Shown here piece by piece: positions 21,185 to 29,577 of a stretch of DNA of 64,000 bases. Each line of letters begins with the position of its first letter. Within the stretch, counting starts at the first letter, position 1. The notes beneath the pieces were generated by a model. That model had not been told where the DNA came from and searched no databases. It was given only the letters and a program-made list of their open reading frames with translations. This DNA comes from Serratia microhaemolytica (GTDB taxonomy: Bacteria; Pseudomonadota; Gammaproteobacteria; Enterobacterales; Enterobacteriaceae). The position numbers were made by a program, and so were the translations under genes. Location: NCBI RefSeq assembly GCF_004011885.1, contig NZ_SBEF01000014.1:24375-88374 (forward strand). Reading direction: 5' to 3'.

Positions 21185-23527
21185 ATGACGGATAAAGCAA
21201 AAGGCAAAAAAGGCGCTAAGAAACGCCGTTGGCTTGGGCTGATTGTAAAGCTTTTCCTGGTGATGATTGCAGCGGTGGCAATCTATGGTGTCTACCTCGA
21301 TTCACAAATTCGTAGCCGTATTGATGGCCAGGTCTGGGAGTTTCCCGTCGCTGTCTATGGTCGCATGGTAAACCTGGAGCCAGGGATGCCATACAGCAAG
21401 CAGCAGATGATTCATCTGTTGGAAGGGATGCAGTACCGCCAAGTTAACAGTATTGTCCGCCCGGGTGAGTTTTCCGTGCAGGAGAATAGCATTGAGTTAC
21501 TGCGCCGCCCGTTTGATTTTCCCGATGGTAAAGAGGGATTGATCCGGGCGCGGCTAGAGTTTCGGAACAATGGATTGTCGCGCATCGTCAATATGGAGAA
21601 TCAGCGTAGTTTTGGTTTCTTCCGCCTCGATCCCCGCCTGATCACCATGATGCAATCACCAAATGGTGAACAGCGTCTGTTTGTCCATCGTTCCGGTTTT
21701 CCTGATCTGCTGGTTGAAACCCTGTTGGTGACCGAAGACCGCAATTTTTACCAGCACGATGGTATCAGTGTCTTCTCGATTGGGCGTGCGGTGATAGCCA
21801 ATATGACCGCAGGGCGCACGGTACAAGGCGGTAGTACCCTAACGCAGCAACTGGTGAAGAACCTGTTTCTTAGCAATGAGCGGTCGTTATCACGCAAACT
21901 GAACGAAGCTTATATGGCGTTACTGTTGGACTATCGCTATAGCAAAGATCGCATTCTGGAGCTCTATCTCAATGAGGTTTATCTGGGGCAGAGTGGCGGT
22001 GATCAGATCCGTGGTTTTCCACTGGCCAGTCTCTACTACTTTGGTCGCCCGATCGATGAGCTAAGCCTGGATCAACTAGCGTTATTGGTTGGCATGGTGA
22101 AGGGCGCTTCACTGTATAACCCCTGGCGCAATCCACAATTGGCGTTAGAGCGCCGTAATGTGGTGCTTAAACTGCTACAGCGTCAGGGGCTGATTGATGA
22201 TGAACTGCATAATACGCTTAGCGCACGGCCGTTAGGGGTGCAGCCGAAAGGGGGAGTGATCTCGCCACAACCTGCGTTTATGCAACTGGTGCGTGAAGAG
22301 TTGCAGAAGAAGCTCGGCGATAAGATTAACGATCTCTCTGGGGTGCGTATTTTCACCACCTTGGATCCGGTTTCACAAGATGCGGCAGAAAAGGCGGTTG
22401 AAGAGGGGATCAAAGCACTCGGTAAGGCGCACAGTATGTCAGATCTTGAAGCGGCAATGGTGATTGTCGATCGCTTCAGTGGTGAAGTGCGTGCGATGGT
22501 CGGCGGCGCTAATCCTCAGTTTGCCGGTTTTAACCGCGCAATGCAGGCGCGTCGTCTGATTGGTTCATTGGCGAAACCGGCGACTTATTTGACCGCATTA
22601 TCGGAACCCGATAAATATCGTCTGAATACCTGGCTGGCAGATCAACCGTTGTCGCTTACGTTATCTAATGGCTCACTGTGGGAGCCGAACAATTACGATC
22701 GCCAGTTCCGTGGTCGCGTGTTGTTGGTTGACGCTCTTGCCACCTCTCTGAATGTGCCAACGGTAAACCTTGGTATGACGATTGGGTTGGATCAGATCGG
22801 GGCGACACTGCAGCGTTTGGGTTCGCCCAGTTCGGCGATATCACAAAATCCCTCAATGTTGCTTGGTGCGATTGGCCTGACACCGATAGAGGTGGCTCAG
22901 CAGTATCAGACGTTAGCCAGTGGTGGCAATCGGGCACAACTTTCGGCGATACGTTCGGTGATCACCCAGCAAGGTACCGTGTTGTATCAGAGCTATCCGC
23001 AAGCAAAGCGTGAAATTCCCGCTCAGGCCGCCTATTTGACGCTGTATGCGATGCAGCAGAGCGTCAGCAGCGGTACTTCACGTGGTTTGGCGGCAAAATT
23101 TGCCAGCTACAATCTAGCGGTAAAAACTGGCACAACCAATGAACTGCGTGATAGCTGGTTTGCTGGCATTGATGGTAAAGAGGTGGTTATCACTTGGATT
23201 GGGCGCGACAATAATGGCCCGACTAAGTTGACCGGTGCTACCGGTGCCCTGACGCTCTATCGCCGCTATCTGGAGAATCAGACACCGCTGGTCTTGCGCT
23301 TGCAGCCACCGGAAGGGATTAACCTGATGGCGATTAATGAATCTGGTGATTTTATCTGTAGCGGTAATGGGGTGCGTACCTTGCCAGTCTGGACGAATAA
23401 TCCACAAGCATTATGCCAAGCCGCCGTGCCAGCACGGGTGGAACAGCAGCAGCGGACACCGACGCAACAGAATAAATCTAATGATAACGGTGGTGTTTCC
23501 GGCTGGTTTAGGGAGCTATTTCACTAG
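21185..23527 (+). CDS. mrcB: Penicillin-binding protein 1B (bifunctional transglycosylase/transpeptidase)
   Basis: PBP1B polymerises lipid II and crosslinks peptidoglycan at the inner membrane. The 780-residue product starts MTDKAKGKKGAKKRR at 21185 with GAGGAG eight bases upstream. It lacks most of the long acidic cytoplasmic tail of the E. coli alpha form and resembles the shorter gamma form. The membrane segment is at about 17-38, followed by the UB2H domain (binding site of LpoB), the glycosyltransferase with Glu184 in VTEDRNFYQHDG, and the transpeptidase with Ser461 and Lys464 (SLAK), Ser521 and Asn523 (SLN) and Lys647 (KTGTT). The Asn/Gln-rich stretch before the C-terminus is typical. 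It converges with mipA, whose product binds PBP1B in E. coli. Confidence 0.97.
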   Translation: MTDKAKGKKGAKKRRWLGLIVKLFLVMIAAVAIYGVYLDSQIRSRIDGQVWEFPVAVYGRMVNLEPGMPYSKQQMIHLLEGMQYRQVNSIVRPGEFSVQENSIELLRRPFDFPDGKEGLIRARLEFRNNGLSRIVNMENQRSFGFFRLDPRLITMMQSPNGEQRLFVHRSGFPDLLVETLLVTEDRNFYQHDGISVFSIGRAVIANMTAGRTVQGGSTLTQQLVKNLFLSNERSLSRKLNEAYMALLLDYRYSKDRILELYLNEVYLGQSGGDQIRGFPLASLYYFGRPIDELSLDQLALLVGMVKGASLYNPWRNPQLALERRNVVLKLLQRQGLIDDELHNTLSARPLGVQPKGGVISPQPAFMQLVREELQKKLGDKINDLSGVRIFTTLDPVSQDAAEKAVEEGIKALGKAHSMSDLEAAMVIVDRFSGEVRAMVGGANPQFAGFNRAMQARRLIGSLAKPATYLTALSEPDKYRLNTWLADQPLSLTLSNGSLWEPNNYDRQFRGRVLLVDALATSLNVPTVNLGMTIGLDQIGATLQRLGSPSSAISQNPSMLLGAIGLTPIEVAQQYQTLASGGNRAQLSAIRSVITQQGTVLYQSYPQAKREIPAQAAYLTLYAMQQSVSSGTSRGLAAKFASYNLAVKTGTTNELRDSWFAGIDGKEVVITWIGRDNNGPTKLTGATGALTLYRRYLENQTPLVLRLQPPEGINLMAINESGDFICSGNGVRTLPVWTNNPQALCQAAVPARVEQQQRTPTQQNKSNDNGGVSGWFRELFH

Positions 23528-23560
23528 AGATTAAGCGGCTAGAACATCAGGCTGATCATT

Positions 23561-23595
23561 AAAAACGCAGGCATTATGCCTGCGTTGCTGTTTTT
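23561..23595. terminator. Bidirectional intrinsic terminator between mrcB and mipA
   Basis: A perfect 10-bp stem AACGCAGGCA / TGCCTGCGTT with a three-base loop is followed by GCTGTTTTT on the plus strand. On the minus strand the stem is followed directly by TTTTTAATG. It can therefore end transcription from both convergent genes. Confidence 0.85.
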
Positions 23596-23680
23596 AGCGC
23601 CGAAGTATCACATCACTGTCTGATCAACACGCTAGCATCTACCGAATGTGGTAGTTGATGGTTTTAAAGCTAAAGAGGCA

Positions 23681-24424
23681 CTAAAAAGCGTAATTGAATC
23701 CCGCAATCAGTGTGCCTGAGACGCTGCTATCCACCATTGGGCTGTCTTTGACCTCTTTAGGTAACGCCATGCCACGGGCAGCGAGGAAAGCACTCCAGTT
23801 TTGATTAATCCGGTATCCTACTGATAATTCAATATAAGGAGTCCAGCTACTGCCAGGTTGATATTGTGCTAACCCGCTGCGCATTGACTCTGCACCGCTC
23901 ACGCCATAGTAGTATTCATTGTGATTACTACTGGCCCAGGTAACACCAATACCAGGTGTCACGCCCCATTGACCGAAATTGAACCGGTATAAGTAACCGA
24001 TATCACCCAATACACCATTACTGTTATTCAATGTATCTGCGCCAATATCAACGCGAACTACCCCCAACGTGGGGTGGGTATAACGGTACAGTAGACCGGC
24101 CATCAGCGTAGCGTTGCGCTTGTCCAAACGTTTCATGGCGTAAATGTCACTGTCGTCTGGTTTAAAAGAGAGCGGCAGATAATAGGCGTTGACAGAGACG
24201 CGATGCTGTTCATTTTGCCAGACATGAACGCCGCCGGTTAAACCTTTAAAATAGGCATGCTCTCCTTCATAACTCACCATCGGTATCGGTAAAACGCGAT
24301 CCTGATCGCCAGCATAAGGGCTAGGGCTGACCACAACTGCAGCACCGACAGCAAACTGATTGGCTTGTGCCGGCAGGGCTGCCACCGTGACTAGAGCCAG
24401 CACTGATAATTTTAACGACTTCAT
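23681..24424 (-). CDS. mipA: MipA/OmpV-family outer-membrane protein
   Basis: MipA is an outer-membrane scaffold reported to bridge the lytic transglycosylase MltA and PBP1B. The 247-residue product has a signal peptide (LSVLALVTVAALPAQANQF, cleavage after about residue 21), alternating beta strands and a C-terminal aromatic residue (GFNYAF), the mark of a BAM-assembled beta-barrel. Family segments include VVSPSPYAGDQDRVLPIPMV and SVGYRINQNWSAFLAARG. AAGGATATT before the ATG is a good ribosome site. It faces mrcB across a shared terminator. The family also includes OmpV and polymyxin-response proteins, so the partner assignment is from context and homology. Confidence 0.88.
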   Translation of the reverse strand: MKSLKLSVLALVTVAALPAQANQFAVGAAVVVSPSPYAGDQDRVLPIPMVSYEGEHAYFKGLTGGVHVWQNEQHRVSVNAYYLPLSFKPDDSDIYAMKRLDKRNATLMAGLLYRYTHPTLGVVRVDIGADTLNNSNGVLGDIGYLYRFNFGQWGVTPGIGVTWASSNHNEYYYGVSGAESMRSGLAQYQPGSSWTPYIELSVGYRINQNWSAFLAARGMALPKEVKDSPMVDSSVSGTLIAGFNYAF

Positions 24425-24887
24425 ATAATATCCTTTTTATCAATAGGTAATAATGATGGCACGAAAAAACGATACCACAGTTTTTCCACTGGTTGATAGA
24501 TGAATTGAAGTCGTGCGAAACAATTGCCAGGGAATGGCTTTTCGAGAGATCCGGCAGACAGCACATTAAGCACAAACTTAACTGTTGGCAAAAACAAGTC
24601 TTATCTATGTTCCGATTATCATTGCTGAAAAATTCACCATTTACAACAACAAAAGTGGGGATTGTCGCCATATAAAGTGATTGGGGCAAATTTTAAATAT
24701 GGAACTCTTGCCGCTCAAAATACGTCTACTTCATCTGTCAGCGAACTGACTTAGTTTTATTATATCAACCAATCTGAATGCTGTTCTGCGTGTCGTGTGA
24801 TTGGCATCAATTAAATGCCAATATGAGTGGCACATATTCAGTGTTGCGTTTTGTCTGGTGTTAGAGCCGGCGGTAAGACGGCGGCAA
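24425..24887. other. AT-rich intergenic region upstream of mipA, no gene recognised
   Basis: The 463-bp gap lies between the mipA start and the terminator of the sulfatase-like gene. It must carry the mipA promoter on the minus strand. A frame on the plus strand at 24493-24675 (60 codons) has no ribosome site or recognisable product. Confidence 0.5.
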
Positions 24888-24924
24888 TAAAAAAACCAGA
24901 CACACAGCAAAACGGTGTGTCTGG
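24888..24924 (-). terminator. Intrinsic terminator of the sulfatase-like gene
   Basis: On the minus strand the perfect stem CCAGACACAC / GTGTGTCTGG (nine-base loop) is followed by a run of seven or eight T. It lies nine bases past the stop of the metallohydrolase gene. Confidence 0.88.
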
Positions 24925-24932
24925 CATATCAG

Positions 24933-26789
24933 CTATTCCTGAGGGTAATTCTGGGTGCCTTGTAGGTCCTCAACAGAGGATGCGGTGTTTGTGTTGAGCA
25001 TGAGATGGCTACGATCCAGGATTGTATCGAGTTCGCTCCATATAGGATCATTCACCGGCAGACTACGTGCCAAAATAAAGTCAGCCAATTGTGCCGCTGT
25101 TAGGTTGAAATGCCGCTCTGCGGGTTGGTTAACTTCAGAAATAACAAGCACGCTGTTACGTAATTCAACCCGTTGAATAGCAGTTTCACCTTCGCGTGTG
25201 AGACTAAAAATCAATCGCTTGCCTTCCGCTCGCTGTGGTTCGATAAGATAGCGAATGAAATCCAGATTCTCTGCTAAAGAGGCGGTGATCAACTGTTGAT
25301 GTTGGGGCGTGCCAACCAATGCACGCAGGGTATCCAGAGTCATTGCGATCCCTTCTACTTTGAGTTGCCCTTCATTTTGCAGTGCTTCAGTGAGGTAAAA
25401 ACCCCGGGCATTGGCCGAACTGGTGCGCTGACCAAGCGCACGGGCAGCGGCGGCGCGTATTTTACGCACTTCGGTGTTGCCCGGATCTAACTGTAGCAGT
25501 AGCGAGGTTAATTTGAGGCTCCAGCGCCAATTCGCTAACCCTCCGGTTTGCTCTGCTTCGGCGGCGGCATTCAATACGGTGTCCACTCCTCCCATCATGG
25601 TAACTATCCTGCTGGCTTCTTCGTGTTGTGATAGTGGATTGATCTCGTAAACATCACCATCAAACCAACCAACGGTGCCGTTCCAAATTTGACGCACATG
25701 GCTTTCTACCTGGCCATAGGCTTCGCGCCCATTACGTAAGTGTGCGGGCATATAGAGTGTTTCAGCAGCTTGTCTAGGGTTCAGGCCTTGGGCGATCAGG
25801 CGTAATGTTTGATCGTGAATTAACTGAACTTGGTCAACCGAGCGTTCGATATTTTTGCTGACAATGGTTTGTCCTTTGAGTGTCGGGCCGTGAATGTCGA
25901 GCAAAATTTCCGCATTTTTAGCTTCAACCCAGCGTGCATCATGCAAGAACGTATTCGGATCGCGGAATGCTCCGCCACGTAATGTGTAGATGTTGAAAAT
26001 TGCGCCTGTAACCATCATGTTAGTGATTACAAGGCGGTGGCGTGGAAAGTAGAATGCGACACTATCAGAGGTGTCAGTACGATTTGGAGCAACCTGTAGT
26101 GGCTCGCCGGCTATGTTTAAGTCAAGAAGTTGTCCATGCTGGAACAGGTGAGTAGGTGCTTTATAACTGGATTCAGCCAGGAGTTTTTCTGGAGAGAAAC
26201 GCATTAAATTTGGGAAAGCATCCGCGCCTTGCGTGGGATGGAAGACCCCAAATTGTGCAACGGCGCGCGTCAGGTAAAAACCACTCTTGATACTTACCCC
26301 CTTCGATGCGTTGCGATTACGATCCAGATATTCATGTCCCCAAATTTCAGTATGTTGATCGAGCCAGGCTCCCGTGCCGTCTGAATAGTGCCAATGCGTC
26401 AGTAATACCGCTGCGACATTGATTTTTTCACCGAGTTGTTGCTCCAGCATGCTGCGCATCTCTTTGGCGGCACGCGTTGAATCTCCCGTGTCGATGATGA
26501 TCCAGCCGTTAGGTGCTCTAATTGCGTAACTGCTGGCTATTCCCCATCCGCGTAGGGCATAGATATCTTCGTTGACCTTCTCAACTGTTTTGCTTTCAGT
26601 TAATCCCCATAACTGATTTGCTGTTAATGCCGTATGTGTAGTGATTGCGCCATTGGGAGCGACAACGGTTTCGGTGCTCAGTGAAGGGCTGTGCCACGAT
26701 GTGGCAGCGACAGCTGTTGCTGAAGCTTGGTTACTGGATGTCGAGAGTATGATCAGTAATGAAATAGCTAAACAAGATTTAATTTTCAC
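24933..26789 (-). CDS. Secreted alkyl-sulfatase-like metallo-beta-lactamase-fold protein with altered metal site
   Basis: I choose the GTG at 26789 (VKIKSCLAISLLIILSTSS), which has AGAGGA about seven bases upstream; it gives 618 residues with a signal peptide cleaved near NQASA. The order of parts matches the SdsA1/YjcS alkyl sulfatases: an MBL-fold domain (LTHWHYSDGTGAW at about 130-145), the segment NIYTLRGGAFRD, an HGP motif, a helical dimerisation domain with RQIWNGTVGWFDGD, and an SCP2-like lid at the C-terminus. SdsA1 has THSHVDH and two Glu ligands as I recall; here the motif is HWHYSD, and the Glu positions appear as Asp/Ser and Asn. Sulfatase activity is therefore uncertain. It is monocistronic, with its own terminator. 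Confidence 0.75.
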   Translation of the reverse strand: MKIKSCLAISLLIILSTSSNQASATAVAATSWHSPSLSTETVVAPNGAITTHTALTANQLWGLTESKTVEKVNEDIYALRGWGIASSYAIRAPNGWIIIDTGDSTRAAKEMRSMLEQQLGEKINVAAVLLTHWHYSDGTGAWLDQHTEIWGHEYLDRNRNASKGVSIKSGFYLTRAVAQFGVFHPTQGADAFPNLMRFSPEKLLAESSYKAPTHLFQHGQLLDLNIAGEPLQVAPNRTDTSDSVAFYFPRHRLVITNMMVTGAIFNIYTLRGGAFRDPNTFLHDARWVEAKNAEILLDIHGPTLKGQTIVSKNIERSVDQVQLIHDQTLRLIAQGLNPRQAAETLYMPAHLRNGREAYGQVESHVRQIWNGTVGWFDGDVYEINPLSQHEEASRIVTMMGGVDTVLNAAAEAEQTGGLANWRWSLKLTSLLLQLDPGNTEVRKIRAAAARALGQRTSSANARGFYLTEALQNEGQLKVEGIAMTLDTLRALVGTPQHQQLITASLAENLDFIRYLIEPQRAEGKRLIFSLTREGETAIQRVELRNSVLVISEVNQPAERHFNLTAAQLADFILARSLPVNDPIWSELDTILDRSHLMLNTNTASSVEDLQGTQNYPQE

Positions 26790-27067
26790 CTTATATCCTC
26801 TATCTATCAATATACTCGCTGTTTGTGTGCGATTAACTAGTGTTTTGTGCTAATTATAGTGTACTTAATGCGAGACTGTTCTTGATGAGAGATAAAATAA
26901 GCGTGGTTGCAACATCAGATGATGTCAGAGAAATATTAATAGAATTTATTAGTCGGCGTTGGCTGTTTGTTTATCTTCTTCGGGGCTCCTTGCCAATCGG
27001 ATTGCCGTAATGCTGCCAAGCTATGTTACTATCTGGCGCATTGATTTTTGTGCTTTGGAGTTATCGG

Positions 27068-28498
27068 ATGAAAGTAACACTGCCTGATTTTCGCCGCGCC
27101 GGTGTGCTGGTGGTGGGTGATGTAATGCTGGATCGTTATTGGCACGGGCCAACCAGCCGTATCTCACCAGAGGCACCGGTTCCAGTAGTCAAGGTCGAGA
27201 CGATCGAAGAACGCCCCGGCGGAGCTGCTAACGTGGCGATGAACATTGCCTCACTGGGGGCTAACGCCCGTCTGGTTGGCTTGACCGGCATCGACGATGC
27301 AGCGCGTGCGTTAAGTGCCAAACTTGGCGCAGTGAATGTGCGTTGTGATTTTGTTGCCCAGCCAACGCATCCCACCATCACTAAATTGCGTGTGCTTTCC
27401 CGCCATCAGCAGTTGATCCGGCTCGATTTTGAGCAGGGTTTCTTTAATGTCGATCCTCAGCCACTGTTGGAACGCATTCAGCAGGCGCTGCCGCACATCG
27501 GAGCATTGGTGCTGTCTGATTATGCCAAAGGGGCGTTGCGTGAAGTGCAGAGTATGATAGCACTGGCACGTGCGGCTGGCGTTCCGGTACTGATTGATCC
27601 GAAAGGCACCGATTTCGAGCGCTATCGTGGTGCGACACTATTGACGCCGAATTTGTCTGAATTCGAAGCTGTAGTGGGGACGTGTAATAACGAACAGGAG
27701 TTAGTCCAGCGCGGTATGCAATTAATTGCTGATTATCAACTGTCGGCGTTATTGGTAACCCGCTCGGAACAGGGTATGACATTATTACAACCGCAACGTG
27801 CGCCACTGCATTTGCCGACTCAAGCACAAGAGGTGTTTGATGTCACCGGTGCAGGTGACACGGTGATTGGTGTACTGGCGGCAGCATTAGCGGCGGGTAA
27901 CACACTGGAAGAGAGCTGTTTTCTTGCCAATGCTGCGGCCGGTGTGGTGGTGGGTAAGTTGGGTACTTCCACGGTGTCGCCAATTGAACTGGAAAATGCC
28001 ATTCGTGGCCGGGCTGAAACCGGCTTTGGTGTGATGAGTGAGAACGCATTAAAACAGGCGGTGGCTCAAGCGCGGCAACGCGGCGAGAAGTTAGTGATGA
28101 CGAACGGTATTTTTGATATTTTGCACGCCGGTCATGTCGCCTACTTGGCCAATGCACGTCGGTTGGGGGATCGCCTGATTGTGGCAGTGAATAGCGATGC
28201 TTCAACACAACGGCTGAAGGGGGCTGCGCGACCAATCAATCGGCTGGAAAATCGCATGGTCGTGTTGGCCGCGTTGGAGGCGGTTGATTGGGTGGTCGCG
28301 TTTGACGAAGATACACCACAGCGACTGATCGCAGAGATTTTGCCTGATCTGCTGGTCAAAGGTGGTGATTATCAGCCAGAGCAGATTGCTGGTAGCGCCG
28401 AGGTATGGGCGAATGGTGGTGAAGTGAAGGTGTTGAATTTTGAAGATGGACTATCAACAACCAATATTATCAATACCATCAAGGCTCGAGAGAGCTGA
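27068..28498 (+). CDS. hldE: Bifunctional heptose 7-phosphate kinase / heptose 1-phosphate adenylyltransferase HldE
   Basis: HldE carries out two steps in making ADP-L-glycero-beta-D-manno-heptose for the LPS inner core. The 476-residue product starts [20 protein letters not shown] at 27068. The PfkB-type kinase domain (to about 318) shows [17 protein letters not shown] and [17 protein letters not shown]. The nucleotidyltransferase domain shows [16 protein letters not shown] with the HAGH motif at 353-356. In E. coli glnE lies directly upstream; here the neighbour is the sulfatase-like gene, so this is a synteny break. The 278-bp divergent region probably holds both promoters. Confidence 0.97.
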   Translation: MKVTLPDFRRAGVLVVGDVMLDRYWHGPTSRISPEAPVPVVKVETIEERPGGAANVAMNIASLGANARLVGLTGIDDAARALSAKLGAVNVRCDFVAQPTHPTITKLRVLSRHQQLIRLDFEQGFFNVDPQPLLERIQQALPHIGALVLSDYAKGALREVQSMIALARAAGVPVLIDPKGTDFERYRGATLLTPNLSEFEAVVGTCNNEQELVQRGMQLIADYQLSALLVTRSEQGMTLLQPQRAPLHLPTQAQEVFDVTGAGDTVIGVLAAALAAGNTLEESCFLANAAAGVVVGKLGTSTVSPIELENAIRGRAETGFGVMSENALKQAVAQARQRGEKLVMTNGIFDILHAGHVAYLANARRLGDRLIVAVNSDASTQRLKGAARPINRLENRMVVLAALEAVDWVVAFDEDTPQRLIAEILPDLLVKGGDYQPEQIAGSAEVWANGGEVKVLNFEDGLSTTNIINTIKARES

Positions 28499-28761
28499 GT
28501 AATGCTGTGCTGGCCGTCGGATTTACGTCGTTAGCGTGCCAAGGATGATCGCGGGCTGCATGGAGAACAGCGTGTGGCTGCGATGTTAGTGACGGGCGCT
28601 AACATGCAGAGGGATGCAAACTGCTCAACAGTGTTATTGGTCAGTTTGCTTCCCGGCAGTAGAGGGAGCAGTGACTAACGGGAGAGCGCTATCTTCACCT
28701 GAGGTGAGGATATCAGTTAGGGATACACTGGGAATGATGATGATAAAAAAAGGGTAATGGG

Positions 28762-29334
28762 ATGTCTAACTCAGTATTAAACAAGGTTCAGCCGTATCTA
28801 AAGTCTCAGGCTGATTATTTTAAGCAATTCATAAAATCACCAAGAACCTTTGGCTCACTAGCACCATCATCGCCTTGGCTGTGTAACCGTATGGTGCAAC
28901 TGGCGGATCTTAGTTCAGCAACGGTTATCGCTGAATTAGGGGCGGGTAGCGGTGTATTAACCCGCAGGTTACTGAACCGATTGGCACCTGACAGCGAGCT
29001 CGATGCTTACGAAATTCAGCCAGATTTGGCTAAACAGCTACAGGTGCTGGCAAAACAGGATGACAGGTTGCAGATTATCAGCCAGTCAGCTGAGAGGCTA
29101 CAACGTAATTACGACATTATCTTCTCTTGCCTGCCGTTACTGTCGATCCCAGCGATGCCTCGGTTACGCATTTTGCGCCAGATCAGAGAGCGGTTGAATC
29201 AGGGGGGAACCTTGATCCAGTTTCAGTACAGCCCGATGTCCGAAAAGCTGTTATCGCGCTATTTTGTCTGGGAACGCGTCTATGAGATGCGCAATTTTCC
29301 CCCGGCGTGGGTCTATCTCTGTACGCCACGTTAG
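28762..29334 (+). CDS. PmtA-like SAM-dependent methyltransferase
   Basis: This 190-residue class I methyltransferase has the SAM-binding motif VIAELGAGSGVLTRRLL at about 55-70 and an acidic residue after strand 2 (LDAYEIQPDL). The N-terminal FIKSPRTFGSLAPSSPWLC is characteristic of the phospholipid N-methyltransferase/rRNA-dimethylase-like group. The hydrophobic IIFSCLPLLSIP and the end FPPAWVYLCTPR also fit that group. Phosphatidylethanolamine methylation is only a family-based possibility; enterobacteria generally do not make phosphatidylcholine. AAGGGTAATGGG precedes the ATG. It stands alone between hldE and cyaA. Confidence 0.75.
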   Translation: MSNSVLNKVQPYLKSQADYFKQFIKSPRTFGSLAPSSPWLCNRMVQLADLSSATVIAELGAGSGVLTRRLLNRLAPDSELDAYEIQPDLAKQLQVLAKQDDRLQIISQSAERLQRNYDIIFSCLPLLSIPAMPRLRILRQIRERLNQGGTLIQFQYSPMSEKLLSRYFVWERVYEMRNFPPAWVYLCTPR

Positions 29335-29467
29335 CGTTAACGAATACCATGTTGGCACGGTGTTGGGGTGGCTGGTTGCTGTGGTGTAGCACGCCGTTGT
29401 TACTGCTGAATAAAAAAACACCATGCTGTGCAGCTTGTTTAACCACCTTTACCGTCAAGCTGCAAGA

Positions 29468-29483
29468 TGTTAGATTGATCACG
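29468..29483 (+). promoter_or_regulatory. CRP-binding site in the cyaA promoter
   Basis: TGTTAGATTGATCACG fits the CRP consensus TGTGA-N6-TCACA at eight of ten positions. It closely resembles the E. coli cyaA site (TGTTAAATTGATCACG, from memory), including the following GTTT. It lies 95 bp upstream of the cyaA start. CRP-cAMP represses cyaA through this site in E. coli, so the feedback loop is probably conserved. Confidence 0.8.
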
Positions 29484-29577
29484 TTTCCGACATTTAATTT
29501 GTTAAATGCCCTGCTGGATTGAAGAGTGGTTAGGGAATGCGGGGGTTTTCAAGTACTGGATAATCGGGCGAGACGTC

